DNA of 64,000 nucleotides from Streptomyces ardesiacus (GCF_003112575.1 NZ_BEWC01000002.1:992001-1056000), one strand, 5' to 3'; counted from the first letter of the stretch, positions 1 through 12,534 are shown. Notes: generated by a model from the sequence alone, not told the origin. Numbers and translations are program-made.

Positions 1-1
1 C

Positions 2-1291
2 GACGACCTCGTCAACGTCGCCCGCGAGCGCACCCGCGCCGCGCGACTCCCGCACAACGCGGCCCGCGAACACTTCGAGGGGCACATCCTCAACACCCTC
101 ACCGACATGGTCGCCGAGCGCATCGGCACCGACCCCTACGACGGCACCAACCTCCTCGACCCCAGCGACATCACCCAGATCCGCGACGAACTCGCCGAGA
201 ACCCCGAGGTCTGGTCCGCCATCGACCGGTTGTGGCCCCGGCTCACCCCGCAGCGCCTGGTCGCCGACTTCCTCGCCGCCCCCGAGGCCTTCCTGCCCGC
301 CGAGGACGCCGCCGCCGTCCGCCGCCCGGTCACCCGGCGCTGGACCGTCGCCGACGTGCCCCTGCTGGACGAGGCGGCCGAACTGCTCGGCGTGGACGAC
401 CGGGTGGCCCGCACCCGCGCCGAACGCGAGCGGGAGGAGCAGATCGCCTACGCGCAGGGCGTGCTGGACGTGTCGTACGCGTCCCGGACCTACGAGTTCG
501 AGGACAAGGCCGACGAGGAGTCTGAGGTCCTGCTCGCCCACGACGTCATCGACGCCGAGCGCTTCGCCGAGCGCCAGGAGGAGGAGGACCACCGCAGCGC
601 CGCCGAGCGCGCGGCGGCCGACCGCACCTGGGCGTTCGGGCACATCATCGTCGACGAGGCGCAGGAGCTGTCCCCCATGGCCTGGCGGCTGCTGATGCGC
701 CGCTGCCCCACCCGCTCGATGACCCTGGTCGGCGACCCGGCGCAGACCGCGGAGGCGGCCGGTGTCGGCTCCTGGTCGAAGATCCTCGCCCCGTACGTCG
801 AGGACCGCTGGGAGCACACCCGCCTGGGCGTCAACTACCGCACCCCGGCCGAGGTCATGGACCTCGCGGCGGCCGTGGTCCGGGCCGAGGACCCGTCCTT
901 CACCCCGCCCAGCTCGGTGCGCTCGACGGGCGTACGTCCCTGGATCCGGGCCACCGGCGACCTGCCCGCCGCCGTCGCCGAGGCCGTCCGGGAACTGACC
1001 CCCGAGGAGGGCCGCCTCGCCGTCGTCGCCCCGCGGGAGCTGCACCCCGCCCTCGCCGCCCGGCTGGACGGCGTGACCGCGGACGCCGAGCCGGACCTGA
1101 CGCGGCGGGTCGTCCTCCTGGACCCGCGCCAGTCCAAGGGCCTGGAGTTCGACTCCGTCCTGGTCGTCGAGCCCGGCCGCTACGGCACCAGCGACCTCTA
1201 CGTCGCCCTCACCCGCGCCACCCAGCACCTCGGCGTCCTGCACAGCGAGCCGCTGCCGAAGGGGCTCGCGGACGAGGGCGGCGCGGGCTGA
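2..1291 (+). CDS. HelD/UvrD-like superfamily 1 helicase, 3' part (5' end outside window)
   Basis: The frame is open from base 2 and ends with TGA at 1289-1291, so 429 C-terminal residues are visible and the start lies upstream. Superfamily 1 motifs appear in order: a Walker B-like IIVDEAQELSPMAW followed by a TLVGDPAQ motif III, then DPRQSKGLEFDSVLVVE (motif V region) and LYVALTRATQHL (motif VI). The visible part resembles HelD/HelR, the RNA-polymerase-associated ATPases that remove stalled polymerase, more than a processive UvrD helicase. The N-terminal Walker A and the coiled-coil arm that would prove this are not in the window. The gene converges on glgB with three bases between the stop codons and no obvious hairpin. 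Confidence 0.85.
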   Translation, partial: DDLVNVARERTRAARLPHNAAREHFEGHILNTLTDMVAERIGTDPYDGTNLLDPSDITQIRDELAENPEVWSAIDRLWPRLTPQRLVADFLAAPEAFLPAEDAAAVRRPVTRRWTVADVPLLDEAAELLGVDDRVARTRAEREREEQIAYAQGVLDVSYASRTYEFEDKADEESEVLLAHDVIDAERFAERQEEEDHRSAAERAAADRTWAFGHIIVDEAQELSPMAWRLLMRRCPTRSMTLVGDPAQTAEAAGVGSWSKILAPYVEDRWEHTRLGVNYRTPAEVMDLAAAVVRAEDPSFTPPSSVRSTGVRPWIRATGDLPAAVAEAVRELTPEEGRLAVVAPRELHPALAARLDGVTADAEPDLTRRVVLLDPRQSKGLEFDSVLVVEPGRYGTSDLYVALTRATQHLGVLHSEPLPKGLADEGGAG

Positions 1292-1294
1292 CGG

Positions 1295-3628
1295 TCAGGC
1301 CGGGCGCAGCCACACCGTGGCCAGGGGCGGCAGGGTCAGGCGGATGCTCGCCGGGCGGCCGTGCCGGCCCTGGGGTTCCGGCTTGACCGGGTCCGGGTTG
1401 GTCACGTCGCCGCCGCCGTAGCGGGCGGCGTCGGTGTTGAGGACCTCGTGCCAGGCCGGGATCTCGTCGGGGACGCCGAGGCGGTAGCCGGAGCGGACCA
1501 CCGGGGCGAAGTTCGACACCGCGAGCAGCGGGCTGCCCTCGGCGTCCAGGCGCAGGAAGGCCACGACGTCGTCCTCGGCCGCGTCGCCGGCCACCCAGGA
1601 GAAACCGGAGGGATGGGTGTCGCGTTGCCACAGCGCGGGCGTGGCCCGGTAGACGGTGTTCAGGTCCCGCACCAGGTCGCGCACGCCCCGGTGGTCGGCC
1701 GCCGCCCCGTACTGCGGGTCGAGCAGCCACCAGTCGGGGCCGTGCGCCTCCGACCACTCCGCGCCCTGCGCGAACTCCTGGCCCATGAAGAGCAGTTGCT
1801 TGCCGGGGTGGGCCCACATCCAGCCCAGGTACGCCCGTTCGTTCGCGCGCTGCTGCCACCAGTCGCCGGGCATCTTCGACACCAGGGACCGCTTGCCGTG
1901 CACCACCTCGTCGTGGGATATCGGCAGCACGTAGTTCTCGCTGTACGCGTACACCATGGAGAAGGTCAGCTCGCCGTGGTGGTGCTTGCGGTGCACCGGC
2001 TCGTGGCTCATGTACGCGAGCGAGTCGTGCATCCAGCCCATGTTCCACTTCAGCCCGAAGCCGAGCCCGCCGAAGCCGCTCGGCCCCCGGTGGTGGGTGG
2101 CCCGCGTGACCCCGTCCCAGGCCGTGGACTCCTCCGCCACCGTCACCACGCCGGGCACCCGCCGGTAGACCGTCGCGTTCATCTCCTGGAGGAACGCCAC
2201 CGCGTCCAGGTTCTCCCGGCCGCCGTGCTCGTTCGGCGTCCACCCGCCCGGCTCGCGCGAGTAGTCCAGGTACAGCATCGAGGCGACCGCGTCCACGCGC
2301 AGCCCGTCGATGTGGAACTCCTCGCACCAGTACACGGCGTTGGCCACCAGGAAGTTGCGCACCTCCCGGCGCCCGAAGTCGAACTCCAGCGTCCCCCAGT
2401 CCGGGTGCGCGGCCCGCAGCGGATCGGAGTGCTCGTACAGCGGGCGTCCGTCGAACTCCGCCAGCGCCCAGTCGTCGCGCGGGAAGTGCGCCGGCACCCA
2501 GTCCATCAGGACGCCGATGCCCTCCTGGTGCAGCCGGTCCACCAGGTACCGGAAGTCGTCGGGATCGCCCAGCCGGGCCGTGGGCGCGTAGAAACCGGTG
2601 ACCTGGTAGCCCCAGGAACCGCCGAAGGGGTGCTCGGCGACCGGCATCAGCTCCACGTGCGTGAAGCCGAGGTCCAAGACGTACGCCGGGAGCTGCTCCG
2701 CCAGCTCGCGGTAGGTGAGGCCGGGGCGCCAGGACGGCAGGTGGACCTCGTACACCGACATCGGTGCCTCGTGCGCGGGCGTGTCCGCGCGGCGGGCCAG
2801 CCACTCCCCGTCGCCCCACGTGTAGTCCGAGGCGTGCACGATCGAGGACGTGGCCGGCGGGACCTCCGTCCGGCGGGCCAGCGGGTCGGCGCGGAAGGTG
2901 CGCGAACCGTCGGGCCGGGTGATCTCGAACTTGTACGGCTCGCCCGCGCCGACGCCGGGCAGGAACAGCTCCCACACGCCGGTCGAGCCGAGGGAGCGCA
3001 TCGGATGGGCGGTGCCGTCCCAGAAGTTGAAACCGCCGGCCACCCGGACCCCGCGCGCGTTCGGCGCCCACACCGCGAAGCGGGTGCCGGCCACCCCGTC
3101 CAGCGTCGTCGGGTGCGCGCCGAGCGCCCGCCAGAGCTGCTCGTGCCGGCCCTCGCCGATCAGGTGCAGGTCCAGCTCGCCCAGGGTGGGCAGGAAGCGG
3201 TACGGGTCCTCGGCCTCCTGGACCGTCCCCTCGTACGTCACCAGGAGCCGGTGCGCCGGCACCTCCTCCAGCGGCGCGAGACCGGAGAAGAACCCGTCCC
3301 CGTCGTCGTGCAGTTCGACCCGCAGCTCCCCGCAGAGCACCGTCACCGCGAGGGCGTACGGCCTGAGCGCCCGGAACGCGACCCCGCCGGGCACCCGGTG
3401 GGCGCCGAGCACCGCGTGCGGGTCGTGGTGCGTGCCGACGAGCAGCCGCTCGCGGTCGGCGGCGGCCGGTGCGGGGGAGACGGCGGGCACCGCCCCGAAG
3501 GAGCCGGCGGTCACCTTCCGGGGCGCCTTCTTCTTCGCGGCCTTGGCGGGCTTCTTCCCGGCACCGGCCGTCTTCTTCCCGGTCGTCTTCCTCGGGTCGG
3601 GGCCGCTGGACGAGGGGCGGGGGGTCAC
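1295..3628 (-). CDS. glgB: 1,4-alpha-glucan branching enzyme GlgB
   Basis: A 777-residue GH13 enzyme that cuts an alpha-1,4 chain and rejoins it as an alpha-1,6 branch. The order is a Lys/Ala-rich N-terminal tail (about residues 10-40), N1 and CBM48 modules, then the catalytic barrel. Visible motifs are [18 protein letters not shown] (nucleophile Asp), [13 protein letters not shown] (acid/base Glu) and [11 protein letters not shown]. The GTG start is chosen because AGGAGG lies 8 bases upstream. It is last in the minus-strand run glgE-treS-mak-glgB, 40 bases after mak, which fits branching of the linear glucan made by GlgE. The basic N-terminal tail resembles low-complexity leaders seen on other actinobacterial GlgB proteins and has no assigned role. 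Confidence 0.95.
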   Translation of the reverse strand: MTPRPSSSGPDPRKTTGKKTAGAGKKPAKAAKKKAPRKVTAGSFGAVPAVSPAPAAADRERLLVGTHHDPHAVLGAHRVPGGVAFRALRPYALAVTVLCGELRVELHDDGDGFFSGLAPLEEVPAHRLLVTYEGTVQEAEDPYRFLPTLGELDLHLIGEGRHEQLWRALGAHPTTLDGVAGTRFAVWAPNARGVRVAGGFNFWDGTAHPMRSLGSTGVWELFLPGVGAGEPYKFEITRPDGSRTFRADPLARRTEVPPATSSIVHASDYTWGDGEWLARRADTPAHEAPMSVYEVHLPSWRPGLTYRELAEQLPAYVLDLGFTHVELMPVAEHPFGGSWGYQVTGFYAPTARLGDPDDFRYLVDRLHQEGIGVLMDWVPAHFPRDDWALAEFDGRPLYEHSDPLRAAHPDWGTLEFDFGRREVRNFLVANAVYWCEEFHIDGLRVDAVASMLYLDYSREPGGWTPNEHGGRENLDAVAFLQEMNATVYRRVPGVVTVAEESTAWDGVTRATHHRGPSGFGGLGFGLKWNMGWMHDSLAYMSHEPVHRKHHHGELTFSMVYAYSENYVLPISHDEVVHGKRSLVSKMPGDWWQQRANERAYLGWMWAHPGKQLLFMGQEFAQGAEWSEAHGPDWWLLDPQYGAAADHRGVRDLVRDLNTVYRATPALWQRDTHPSGFSWVAGDAAEDDVVAFLRLDAEGSPLLAVSNFAPVVRSGYRLGVPDEIPAWHEVLNTDAARYGGGDVTNPDPVKPEPQGRHGRPASIRLTLPPLATVWLRPA

Positions 3629-3668
3629 GGGTGGAACCTCCTGGGCGGGACGGGGGCGGGCGGGGACG

Positions 3669-5063
3669 TCATGCCGGTTCGGGCACGGACAGGCGGCGCA
3701 CCGCCGCCAGGGGCACCTCCAGCCAGTCGGGACGGTGCCGGGCCTCGTACAGGACCTCGTAGACCGCCTTGTCCGTCTCGTAGGCGCGCAGCAGCACCGG
3801 GTCGGTGCGCGGGTCGCGGCCGCCGGCCTGCGCGTACCCGGTGCAGTACGCGGCCCGGCAGGACTCGGTCCAGCCGGTCCCGCGCACGCCGGCCGAGTGG
3901 GCGGCGTAGTCGAAGGAGCGCAGCATCCCCGCGACGTCCCGCACCGCCGGCTGCGGCAGCCGGCGCTCGGCCAGGGACCGCGCGGGCTCCCCCTCGAAGT
4001 CGATCAGCGACCACTCCCCGTCGGGCGCGCGCAGGCACTGGCCGAGGTGCAGGTCGCCGTGGACCCGCTGGGCGGTCCAGGTACGGCCCTCGGCGGCCAG
4101 GCCGGCCAGCGCCGTGAAGGCCGTCCGCAGCGCGGGCGCGTACGGCCGCAGCAGCGGCACCGCCCGCGCCGCCTCCTCCAGCCGCGCGGTCATGCCCCCG
4201 GCGAGCTGCCGCGCGTGGGCGTGGCCGAGGGTGACGGTCGGCAGCGCGCGGGCCAGCGCGGAGTGCACCTCGGCGGTGGCCCGCCCCAGCGCCCGGGCCT
4301 CGGCGGCGAAGTCCTCGCCCTTGGCCAGCTCGCGCAGCGCCAGCTCCCAGCCGTCGGTGGCGCCCTGGAGGAAGGGCTGGAGCACGCCCAGCACCCAGGT
4401 CCGGCCGTCCAGGTCCGCCACCATCCACCCCGCGGGCGCGGGCACCCGGGGGCAGCCCTCGCGGGCCAGGGCCAGCGGCAGCTCCAGGTCGGGATTGACG
4501 CCGGGCACGATCCGGCGCAGCACCTTGAGGATGAACGTATCTCCGTACACGACCGACGAGTTCGACTGCTCGGCGGTCGTCAGCCGCGGCACCAGCCCGG
4601 CGCGTATGTCCTGTTCCGGTGCCCGCTCGAAGCGCAGCCCCCCGATGCGGGCCCCCGAGCGCAGCGCCTCCAGCAGCACCTCGGCGGGGCGGGTGTCGTA
4701 CAGGGCGTCGTAGGCCGTGCGTCCGGCCGCCGGGCCCCCGGTCACGTGGCCGATCAGCGCGGGCGCGAGCCGGGGCGGCAGCGCCTCGCGGGTGCCTATC
4801 AGGAGCTGGTAGCAGTCGCCGGGCCCCTCGGCCGCGGCCCCGGCGGGCGCGGCCTGCTGGTGGGCGCGGACCAGGACGTGGTGGAGTCCGAGGCGGGAGT
4901 CGGCGGGGAGCAGGTCGGTGGCCGCGACCAGGGACAAGCCGGTGACCGGACGCCCCTTGCCGGCGAACCAGCGCTGCCGCGGAAGCCACTCCCGCAGCAG
5001 TGGTTCCAGGGACGCCAGGAGATCCGGCGGGCTCGTGACGGTGCGTATGACGGCTTCCGACAT
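3669..5063 (-). CDS. mak: Maltokinase (maltose-1-phosphate forming)
   Basis: 464 residues, the usual length of Mak/Pep2. It phosphorylates maltose with ATP to alpha-maltose 1-phosphate, the GlgE donor. The fold is aminoglycoside-phosphotransferase-like: [13 protein letters not shown] is the catalytic loop (Brenner-type HGD) and [16 protein letters not shown] holds the metal-binding Asp. The N-terminal [12 protein letters not shown] segment is typical of maltokinases. The gene sits between treS, which makes its substrate, and glgB. In some bacteria TreS and Mak are fused; here they are separate genes with a stem-loop between them. The ATG at 5063 is the first start in frame near that stem-loop. 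Confidence 0.92.
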   Translation of the reverse strand: MSEAVIRTVTSPPDLLASLEPLLREWLPRQRWFAGKGRPVTGLSLVAATDLLPADSRLGLHHVLVRAHQQAAPAGAAAEGPGDCYQLLIGTREALPPRLAPALIGHVTGGPAAGRTAYDALYDTRPAEVLLEALRSGARIGGLRFERAPEQDIRAGLVPRLTTAEQSNSSVVYGDTFILKVLRRIVPGVNPDLELPLALAREGCPRVPAPAGWMVADLDGRTWVLGVLQPFLQGATDGWELALRELAKGEDFAAEARALGRATAEVHSALARALPTVTLGHAHARQLAGGMTARLEEAARAVPLLRPYAPALRTAFTALAGLAAEGRTWTAQRVHGDLHLGQCLRAPDGEWSLIDFEGEPARSLAERRLPQPAVRDVAGMLRSFDYAAHSAGVRGTGWTESCRAAYCTGYAQAGGRDPRTDPVLLRAYETDKAVYEVLYEARHRPDWLEVPLAAVRRLSVPEPA

Positions 5064-5110
5064 GGCGTCGCGTCCTTTCCCCGGAGCGTCGGGGTGGTTA
5101 CTGATGCGTG

Positions 5111-5146
5111 CCCCGGGCGGAACGGCGGAAACCGCCCCGCCCGGGG
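5111..5146 (-). terminator. Intercistronic stem-loop between treS and mak
   Basis: Two nested stems are visible: an outer CCCCGGGC pairing with GCCCGGGG and an inner GGCGG-AAA-CCGCC. The structure begins 13 bases after the treS stop and lies about 48 bases before the mak start. There is no U-tract. It could be a partial terminator, an RNA-processing site or a 3' stabiliser that separates treS from mak expression. Confidence 0.55.
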
Positions 5147-5158
5147 ACGGGGCCGGAT

Positions 5159-6855
<1,697 letters not shown>

Positions 6856-6859
<4 letters not shown>

Positions 6860-8919
6860 GTGGTGAGTGACCCTCCGATCTGCGGGTGGGACGGTCGCAG
6901 AACCGTGCAGACGTGCGCGGGCGTACGGCCCGGCTCCAGGCGCACATAGTTGGCCCTGCCCCAGTGATAGGTCTCGCCGGTCAGCTCGTCGCGCACCGGC
7001 ACCGACTCGTGCCAGTCCAGGCCGAGTTGCGGCATGTCCAACGAGACCGTGGCCTCCTGGGTGTGGCGGGGGTCGAGGTTCACGACCACCAGAACCGTGT
7101 TCGATCCCTGCCGCTTGGAGTAGGCGATCACCTCTTCCTTGTCCGTGGTGTGGAAGTGCAGATCGCGCAGTTGGCGCAGGGCCGGGCTCGCGCGCCGGAT
7201 GGTGTTGAGGCGGGTGATGAGGGGGGCGATGGTGGTGCCCTCGCGTTCGGCGGTGGCCCAGTCGCGGGGTTTGAGCTGGTATTTCTCGCTGTCGAGGTAT
7301 TCCTCGCTGCCGGGGTGGAGGGGGGTGTTCTCGCAGAGTTCGTAGCCGCTGTAGATGCCCCAGGCGGGGGAGAGGGTGGCGGCGAGGACGGCGCGGACCT
7401 CGAAGGCGGGGCGGCCGCCGTGCTGGAGGTAGGCGTGGAGGATGTCGGGGGTGTTGGTGAAGAAGTTGGGCCGCATGTAGGCGGCGGCGTCCCCAGTGAG
7501 TTCGGTGAGGTACTGGGTCAGTTCCTGTTTGGTGTTGCGCCAGGTGAAGTAGGTGTAGGACTGCTGGAAGCCGATCTGGGCGAGGGTGTGCATCATCGCG
7601 GGGCGGGTGAAGGCCTCGGCCAGGAAGATCACGTCGGGGTCGGTGCGGTTGACGGTGGCGATGACGCGTTCCCAGAAGGCGACGGGTTTGGTGTGGGGGT
7701 TGTCGACGCGGAAGATGCGTACGCCGTGGTCCATCCAGTGGCGCAGGATGCGGACGGTTTCGGTGACGAGTCCGTCGGGGTCGGTGTCGAAGGCGACGGG
7801 GTAGATGTCCTGGTATTTCTTGGGCGGGTTCTCGGCGTGGGCGATGGTGCCGTCGGGGCGGTGGTGGAACCAGTCGGGGTGTTTGTGGACCCAGGGGTGG
7901 TCGGGGGAGCACTGGAGGGCGAAGTCGAGGGCGATTTCGAGGCCGTGGCGGGTGGCTTCGGTGACGAAGTGGTCGAAGTCGTCGAGGGTGCCGAGGGCGG
8001 GGTGGACGGTGTCGTGGCCGCCTTCGGGTGAGCCGATGGCCCAGGGGACGCCGACGTCGTCGGGGGTGGCGGAGAGGGTGTTGTTGCGGCCTTTGCGGTG
8101 GGTGGTGCCGATGGGGTGGACCGGGGGGAGGTAGACGACGTCGAAGCCCATGGCGGCGATGGCGGGCAGGCGGCGGGCGGCGGTGCGGAAGGTGCCGTGG
8201 GGGTGTTCGGGGGTGCCCTCGGAGCGGGGGAAGAATTCGTACCAGGCGCCGTAGAGGGCGCGTTCGCGCTCGACGAGCAGGGGGAGCGGTTCGGAGGAGG
8301 TGACCAGGTCGCGCAGGGGGTGGCGGGCCAGGACCGCGTCGACCTGAGGCGTCAGCGCCGCCGCCAGCCGGGACGCGGCCGGCCTGCCCTCGTCGCGCAG
8401 GGCCTCGGCGGCGGCCAGCAGTTCACGCCGGTCCGCGCTCCCGGGCACGCCGGCGGCGGCCCGCTCGTACAGCCGGGCGCCCTCCTCCAGGACCAGGTCC
8501 GTGTCCATCCCGGCCGGGATCTTGATCCGCGCCGCGTGCCGCCAGGTGGTGACCGGATCGCTCCACGCCTCCACGGTGTACGACCACAGTCCCGTCGTGT
8601 CCGCGGTGACGGTCGCACCCCAGCGGTCGGTGCCCGGGGCCAGCTCCCGCATGGGCGTCCAGGGACCCGGGCGGCCCTCGGGGTCTCTCAGGACGACGTT
8701 GGCGGCCACCGCGTCGTGCCCCTCCCGGAACACGGTCGCGGAGACCTCGAACGACTCGCCGGTGACGGCCTTGGCGGGCCTGCGCCCGTGCTGGACGACC
8801 GGACGGACGTCCAGCACGGGGATGCGTCCGACGACGGTGGTGCTCCGCGCGGGTGACACCGGGGGTGCGCCGGCAGCCGGGGATGCGGGGGATGCTGACG
8901 AGTGGTGCGTGGCGGGCAT
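6856..8919 (-). CDS. glgE: GlgE: alpha-1,4-glucan:maltose-1-phosphate maltosyltransferase
   Basis: 687 residues. GlgE extends alpha-1,4-glucans by transferring maltosyl units from maltose 1-phosphate (GH13_3). The start ATG at 8919 has AGGAG about 5 bases upstream, and MPATHHSS matches my memory of S. coelicolor GlgE. The nucleophile Asp is in [10 protein letters not shown] (about residue 406) and the acid/base Glu in [10 protein letters not shown] (about residue 435), the expected 29 residues apart. The N-terminal beta-sandwich domain starts at about residue 35, after an Ala/Pro/Ser-rich stretch that seems longer than in S. coelicolor. It is the first gene of the minus-strand run and is divergent from glgP. 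Confidence 0.96.
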
Positions 8920-9289
8920 GACCGCTCCTGTCCGCGTCAACTGGGTGGGCGGATGACTTCTGGGGAGGTGGGTCCTGCGAGGTGCGTGCGGGGCGTACCG
9001 CAGGAGCCTTCCCACACTCTTCCGGTGGGCAATCCGGCGCTTTGTTAACTACCGGCGCGTATGTCGACAACACGACACACGCGGCGATCTGACCGTCGCT
9101 TTCCCGGATGCCGCTCCCGCAATCAGCGTTCGTCGCGACATGTGCAGCTTTCCTCGCGGAGCGAAGCATCACAAGAAGGCCGACGGGGAAAGATCCGGCC
9201 ATATCGACACGCCGAGTGCGTCAGTTCCTGTCCGGCGCATCAGGGCGAAGGCCCCAACAAGGGACACATCGCGCGGTAACGTCGTGAGG
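8920..9289. other. Divergent intergenic region glgE/glgP (370 bp)
   Basis: No convincing gene is seen here. It must contain promoters for both directions. Towards glgE, TTGTCG (9070-9065, minus) lies 16 bases before TTAACA (9048-9043), a weak sigma-70-like pair. Towards glgP, TAACGT (9277-9282) lies 7 bases before the GTG start, which suggests a leaderless mRNA. A 72-codon open frame at 9061-9279 lacks a ribosome-binding site and is not called. Confidence 0.4.
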
Positions 9290-11908
9290 GTGAAGGCGAT
9301 CCGTCGACTGACCGTCCGTCCCGTTCTCCCCGACCCCCTCCGGCCGCTCAGTGATCTGGCCCGCAATCTGCGCTGGTCCTGGCACCCGGAGACCCGCGAC
9401 CTCTTCCAGTCCGTCGACCCCGAGTGCTGGACCGCGTCCGGCCGCGACCCGGTACGGCTGCTCGGCACCGTCCGCCCCGCGCGCCTCGCGGAGCTGGCCG
9501 AGGACCGGAGCTTCCTGCGCCGGCTGACCGCGGCGGCCGACGACCTCGACCACTACATGACCGGCGACCGCTGGTACCAGGCCCAGCCCGGCCGGCTCCC
9601 GGCCGCCGTCGCCTACTTCTCGCCCGAGTTCGGCATCACCGCCGCGCTGCCCCAGTACTCCGGCGGCCTCGGCATCCTGGCCGGCGACCACCTCAAGGCC
9701 GCCAGCGACCTGGGCGTGCCGCTCGTCGGCGTGGGCCTGCTCTACCGCCACGGGTACTTCCGCCAGTCCCTCTCCCGGGACGGCTGGCAGCAGGAGCACT
9801 ACCCCGTCCTCGACCCCCACGAGCTGCCGCTGGCCCCCCTGAAGGAGGCCGACGGCACCCCGGCCCACGTCGCCCTGGCGCTGCCCGGCGGCCGGGAGCT
9901 GCGGGCCCGCGTCTGGCTGGCCCAGGTCGGCCGGGTGCCCCTGCTGCTGCTCGACTCCGACGTCGAGGAGAACGACCCCGGCGAACGCGGTGTCACCGAC
10001 CGGCTCTACGGCGGCGGCAGCGAGCACCGGCTCCTCCAGGAGATGCTGCTCGGCATAGGAGGTGTCCGGGCGGTGCGCACGTACTGCCGGCTCACCGGCC
10101 ACGCCGCGCCGGAGGTGTTCCACACCAACGAGGGCCACGCCGGCTTCCTCGGACTGGAACGCATCGCCGAACTGTGCGACGAGGGCCTGGAGTTCGGCGC
10201 GGCGCTGGAGGCGGTGCGGGCGGGCACCGTCTTCACCACCCACACCCCCGTCCCGGCCGGCATCGACCGCTTCGACCGCGAGCTGGTCGCCCGCCACTTC
10301 GGCCCCGACTCCGAACTCCCGCGCATCGACGTCGAACGCGTCCTCCGGCTCGGCATGGAGACCTATCCCGGCGGCGAACCGAACCTCTTCAACATGGCCG
10401 TGATGGGCCTCAGGCTCGCCCAGCGCGCCAACGGGGTCTCGCTGCTGCACGGCGGGGTCAGCCGGGGGATGTTCGCCGGACTGTGGCCCGGCTTCGACGC
10501 CGACGAGGTGCCCATCACCTCCGTCACCAACGGCGTGCACGCCCCGACCTGGGTGGCACCCGAGGTGTTCCGGCTCGGTGCCCGGCAGATCGGTGTGCAG
10601 CGGGCCGAGGACGCGCTGGCCGTCGGCGGCTCGGACCGCTGGGACTCGGTCGCCGACATCCCCGACCAGGACATCTGGGAGCTGCGCCGCACCCTGCGCG
10701 CCCAGCTCGTCGACGAGGTGCGCGAGCGGCTGCGCGCCTCCTGGCGGCAGCGCGGCGCCGGGGCGGCCGAACTGGGCTGGATCGACGACGTCCTGGACCC
10801 CGACGTGCTCACCATCGGCTTCGCGCGGCGCGTCCCGTCGTACAAGCGGCTCACGCTGATGCTGCGCGACCGGGAGCGGCTGACGGAGCTGCTGCTGCAT
10901 CCCGAGCGGCCGGTCCAGATCGTCGTCGCGGGCAAGGCGCACCCGGCGGACGACGGCGGCAAGCGGCTCGTGCAGGAGCTGGTGCGGTTCGCGGACGACC
11001 CGCGGGTGCGGCACCGCATCGTGTTCCTGCCGGACTACGGCATGGCGATGGCCCAGAAGCTCTACCCGGGCTGCGACATCTGGCTGAACAACCCGCTGCG
11101 GCCCCTGGAGGCATGCGGCACCTCCGGCATGAAGGCGGCGCTCAACGGCTGCCTCAACCTGTCGGTGCTCGACGGCTGGTGGGACGAGTGGTACCAGCCC
11201 GACTTCGGCTGGGCGATCCCCACCGCCGACGGCATCGGCACCGACCCGGACCGGCGCGACGCCATGGAGGCCAACGCCCTCTACGACCTGCTGGAGCAGC
11301 GGATCACCCCGCGCTTCTACGAGCGGGGCGCGAGCGGGCTGCCCGACCGGTGGCTGGAGATGGTCCGCAGGACCCTGAGCCTGCTCGGCCCGAAGGTGCT
11401 GGCCGGCCGCATGGTCCGCGAGTACGTCGAACGGCTCTACACCCCCGCCGCCGAGGCGCACCGCGCGATGGACCGGGACTCCGCGCGGGGGCTGGCCGAG
11501 TGGAAGGCGCGGGTGCGGGCGGCCTGGCCCGGCGTCAGCGTCGACCACGTGGAGACGTCCGCCGCCACCGCCAGCGCCGAACTGGGCACCACGCTCGTCC
11601 TGCGGGTGCGGGTCAAGCTCGGCGACCTCGCGCCGGAGGACGTGGAGGTGCAGGCGGTCTCCGGCCGGGTGGACTCCGAGGACCGGATCACCGACGCGGC
11701 GAAGGTGCCGCTGAAACCGGTGGGCGGCCCCGACCTGGAGGGCCGCTGGGCCTACGAGGGCCCGCTCGCCCTGGACCGCACCGGGCCCTTCGGCTACACG
11801 GTCCGCGTCCTGCCCGCGCACCGGCTGCTCGCCTCCGGCGTGGAGACGGGCCTGGTCGCGGTGCCCTCGGGCGACCTGGTGGCGGCGGGGGGGCCGGTGA
11901 TGCGGTGA
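9290..11908 (+). CDS. glgP: Alpha-glucan (glycogen/maltodextrin) phosphorylase
   Basis: 872 residues, the short actinobacterial GT35 form. It phosphorolyses alpha-1,4-glucan to glucose 1-phosphate using pyridoxal phosphate. The PLP region reads EACGTSGMKAALNGCLNLS, corresponding to the family E-x-S/C-GTSxMK motif with the Schiff-base Lys, followed by VLDGWWDEWYQ. The N-terminal DUF3417 region (LARNLRWSWHPETRDLFQ) marks this subfamily. I chose GTG at 9290 rather than upstream starts because KAIRRLTVRPVLP is the family N-terminus and a TAACGT -10-like hexamer lies 7 bases upstream. It is transcribed away from the glgE operon, so synthesis and breakdown genes share one control region. Confidence 0.93.
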   Translation: MKAIRRLTVRPVLPDPLRPLSDLARNLRWSWHPETRDLFQSVDPECWTASGRDPVRLLGTVRPARLAELAEDRSFLRRLTAAADDLDHYMTGDRWYQAQPGRLPAAVAYFSPEFGITAALPQYSGGLGILAGDHLKAASDLGVPLVGVGLLYRHGYFRQSLSRDGWQQEHYPVLDPHELPLAPLKEADGTPAHVALALPGGRELRARVWLAQVGRVPLLLLDSDVEENDPGERGVTDRLYGGGSEHRLLQEMLLGIGGVRAVRTYCRLTGHAAPEVFHTNEGHAGFLGLERIAELCDEGLEFGAALEAVRAGTVFTTHTPVPAGIDRFDRELVARHFGPDSELPRIDVERVLRLGMETYPGGEPNLFNMAVMGLRLAQRANGVSLLHGGVSRGMFAGLWPGFDADEVPITSVTNGVHAPTWVAPEVFRLGARQIGVQRAEDALAVGGSDRWDSVADIPDQDIWELRRTLRAQLVDEVRERLRASWRQRGAGAAELGWIDDVLDPDVLTIGFARRVPSYKRLTLMLRDRERLTELLLHPERPVQIVVAGKAHPADDGGKRLVQELVRFADDPRVRHRIVFLPDYGMAMAQKLYPGCDIWLNNPLRPLEACGTSGMKAALNGCLNLSVLDGWWDEWYQPDFGWAIPTADGIGTDPDRRDAMEANALYDLLEQRITPRFYERGASGLPDRWLEMVRRTLSLLGPKVLAGRMVREYVERLYTPAAEAHRAMDRDSARGLAEWKARVRAAWPGVSVDHVETSAATASAELGTTLVLRVRVKLGDLAPEDVEVQAVSGRVDSEDRITDAAKVPLKPVGGPDLEGRWAYEGPLALDRTGPFGYTVRVLPAHRLLASGVETGLVAVPSGDLVAAGGPVMR

Positions 11909-11953
11909 GCGAGAGGCGGCGGGGCGGGCCCGGTCCTCGGTCCGGTCCTCGGC

Positions 11954-12463
11954 TCAGTCCTCCTCGTCGCCGCCGCTCAGCCGCCTGAGGACGGTGCCGC
12001 AGCGCCGCGCGTAGGCGTGCTGGAAGGCGCGGGCGGCCGGTCCGCCGGCCTTGGCGTACCACTTGGCCGGGCGGCTGAAGGCGTGCACGGTCAGCCAGAC
12101 CGTCCCGTCGCCCGTGCGGTCCACCACGAAGGCCTCCTCGCCGGACTCGGGGTGGCCGGGCAGCGTGCCGTAGGCCCAGCCGGCCCGGCGGGGCTCCTCC
12201 AGGGTCCACACCACCCGGCAGGGCGCCTTGATCATGCCGGCGAGGGTGACGGTGACGTCGACACCCGGTGCGGCACGCTCGGCGCTCGCCTCGATGCCGA
12301 CGCCCATCTCCCGGTGCATCTCCCAGGTGAGCACGGCCTCGGCCGCCCGCCGGAAGACCGGCTCGCCCTCCCCGAGGCGGGTGCGTACGTGCAGGGGGCG
12401 GAAGCCGGGCGGGCAGTGGTCCTGCTCGCGGGTGGCGCCGACGTCGTCGTACGTGAAGGACAT
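11954..12463 (-). CDS. DUF1990 family protein
   Basis: 169 residues, recognised as DUF1990 by FTYDDVGATR at the N-terminus, the basic/aromatic core and the C-terminal RPAKWYAKAGGPAARAFQ segment. DUF1990 proteins are predicted to have an SRPBCC-like ligand-binding fold; no reaction is established. No signal peptide or membrane segment is seen. The ATG at 12463 has no ribosome-binding site, but TACCCT lies 8 bases upstream, so the mRNA may be leaderless. A strong hairpin separates it from the protease gene upstream, so it is probably transcribed on its own. Confidence 0.75.
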   Translation of the reverse strand: MSFTYDDVGATREQDHCPPGFRPLHVRTRLGEGEPVFRRAAEAVLTWEMHREMGVGIEASAERAAPGVDVTVTLAGMIKAPCRVVWTLEEPRRAGWAYGTLPGHPESGEEAFVVDRTGDGTVWLTVHAFSRPAKWYAKAGGPAARAFQHAYARRCGTVLRRLSGGDEED

Positions 12464-12478
12464 GGGCACCAAGGGTAG

Positions 12479-12514
12479 GGCGGCACCCGGGAACCGCTGG
12501 TTCCGGGTGCCGCC
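12479..12514 (-). terminator. Terminator after the first M4 metalloprotease gene
   Basis: GGCGGCACCCGGGAACC and GGTTCCGGGTGCCGCC pair around GCT, with one extra G as a bulge. The hairpin starts about 20 bases beyond the protease stop and ends 15 bases before the next start on the same strand. No U-tract is present, which is common in Streptomyces. Confidence 0.7.
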
Positions 12515-12534
12515 GGCCGGGTCGGTCGGGTCGG

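Noticed and set aside
1361..4117. 918-codon open frame on the plus strand over glgB and mak
   Set aside because: Antisense frame opened by GC-rich codons; the product is Arg/Gly/Val/Pro-rich with no family motifs, and the opposite strand has clear GH13 and kinase genes.
9061..9279. 72-codon open frame between glgE and glgP
   Set aside because: No ribosome-binding site, atypical composition, and it occupies the expected promoter region.
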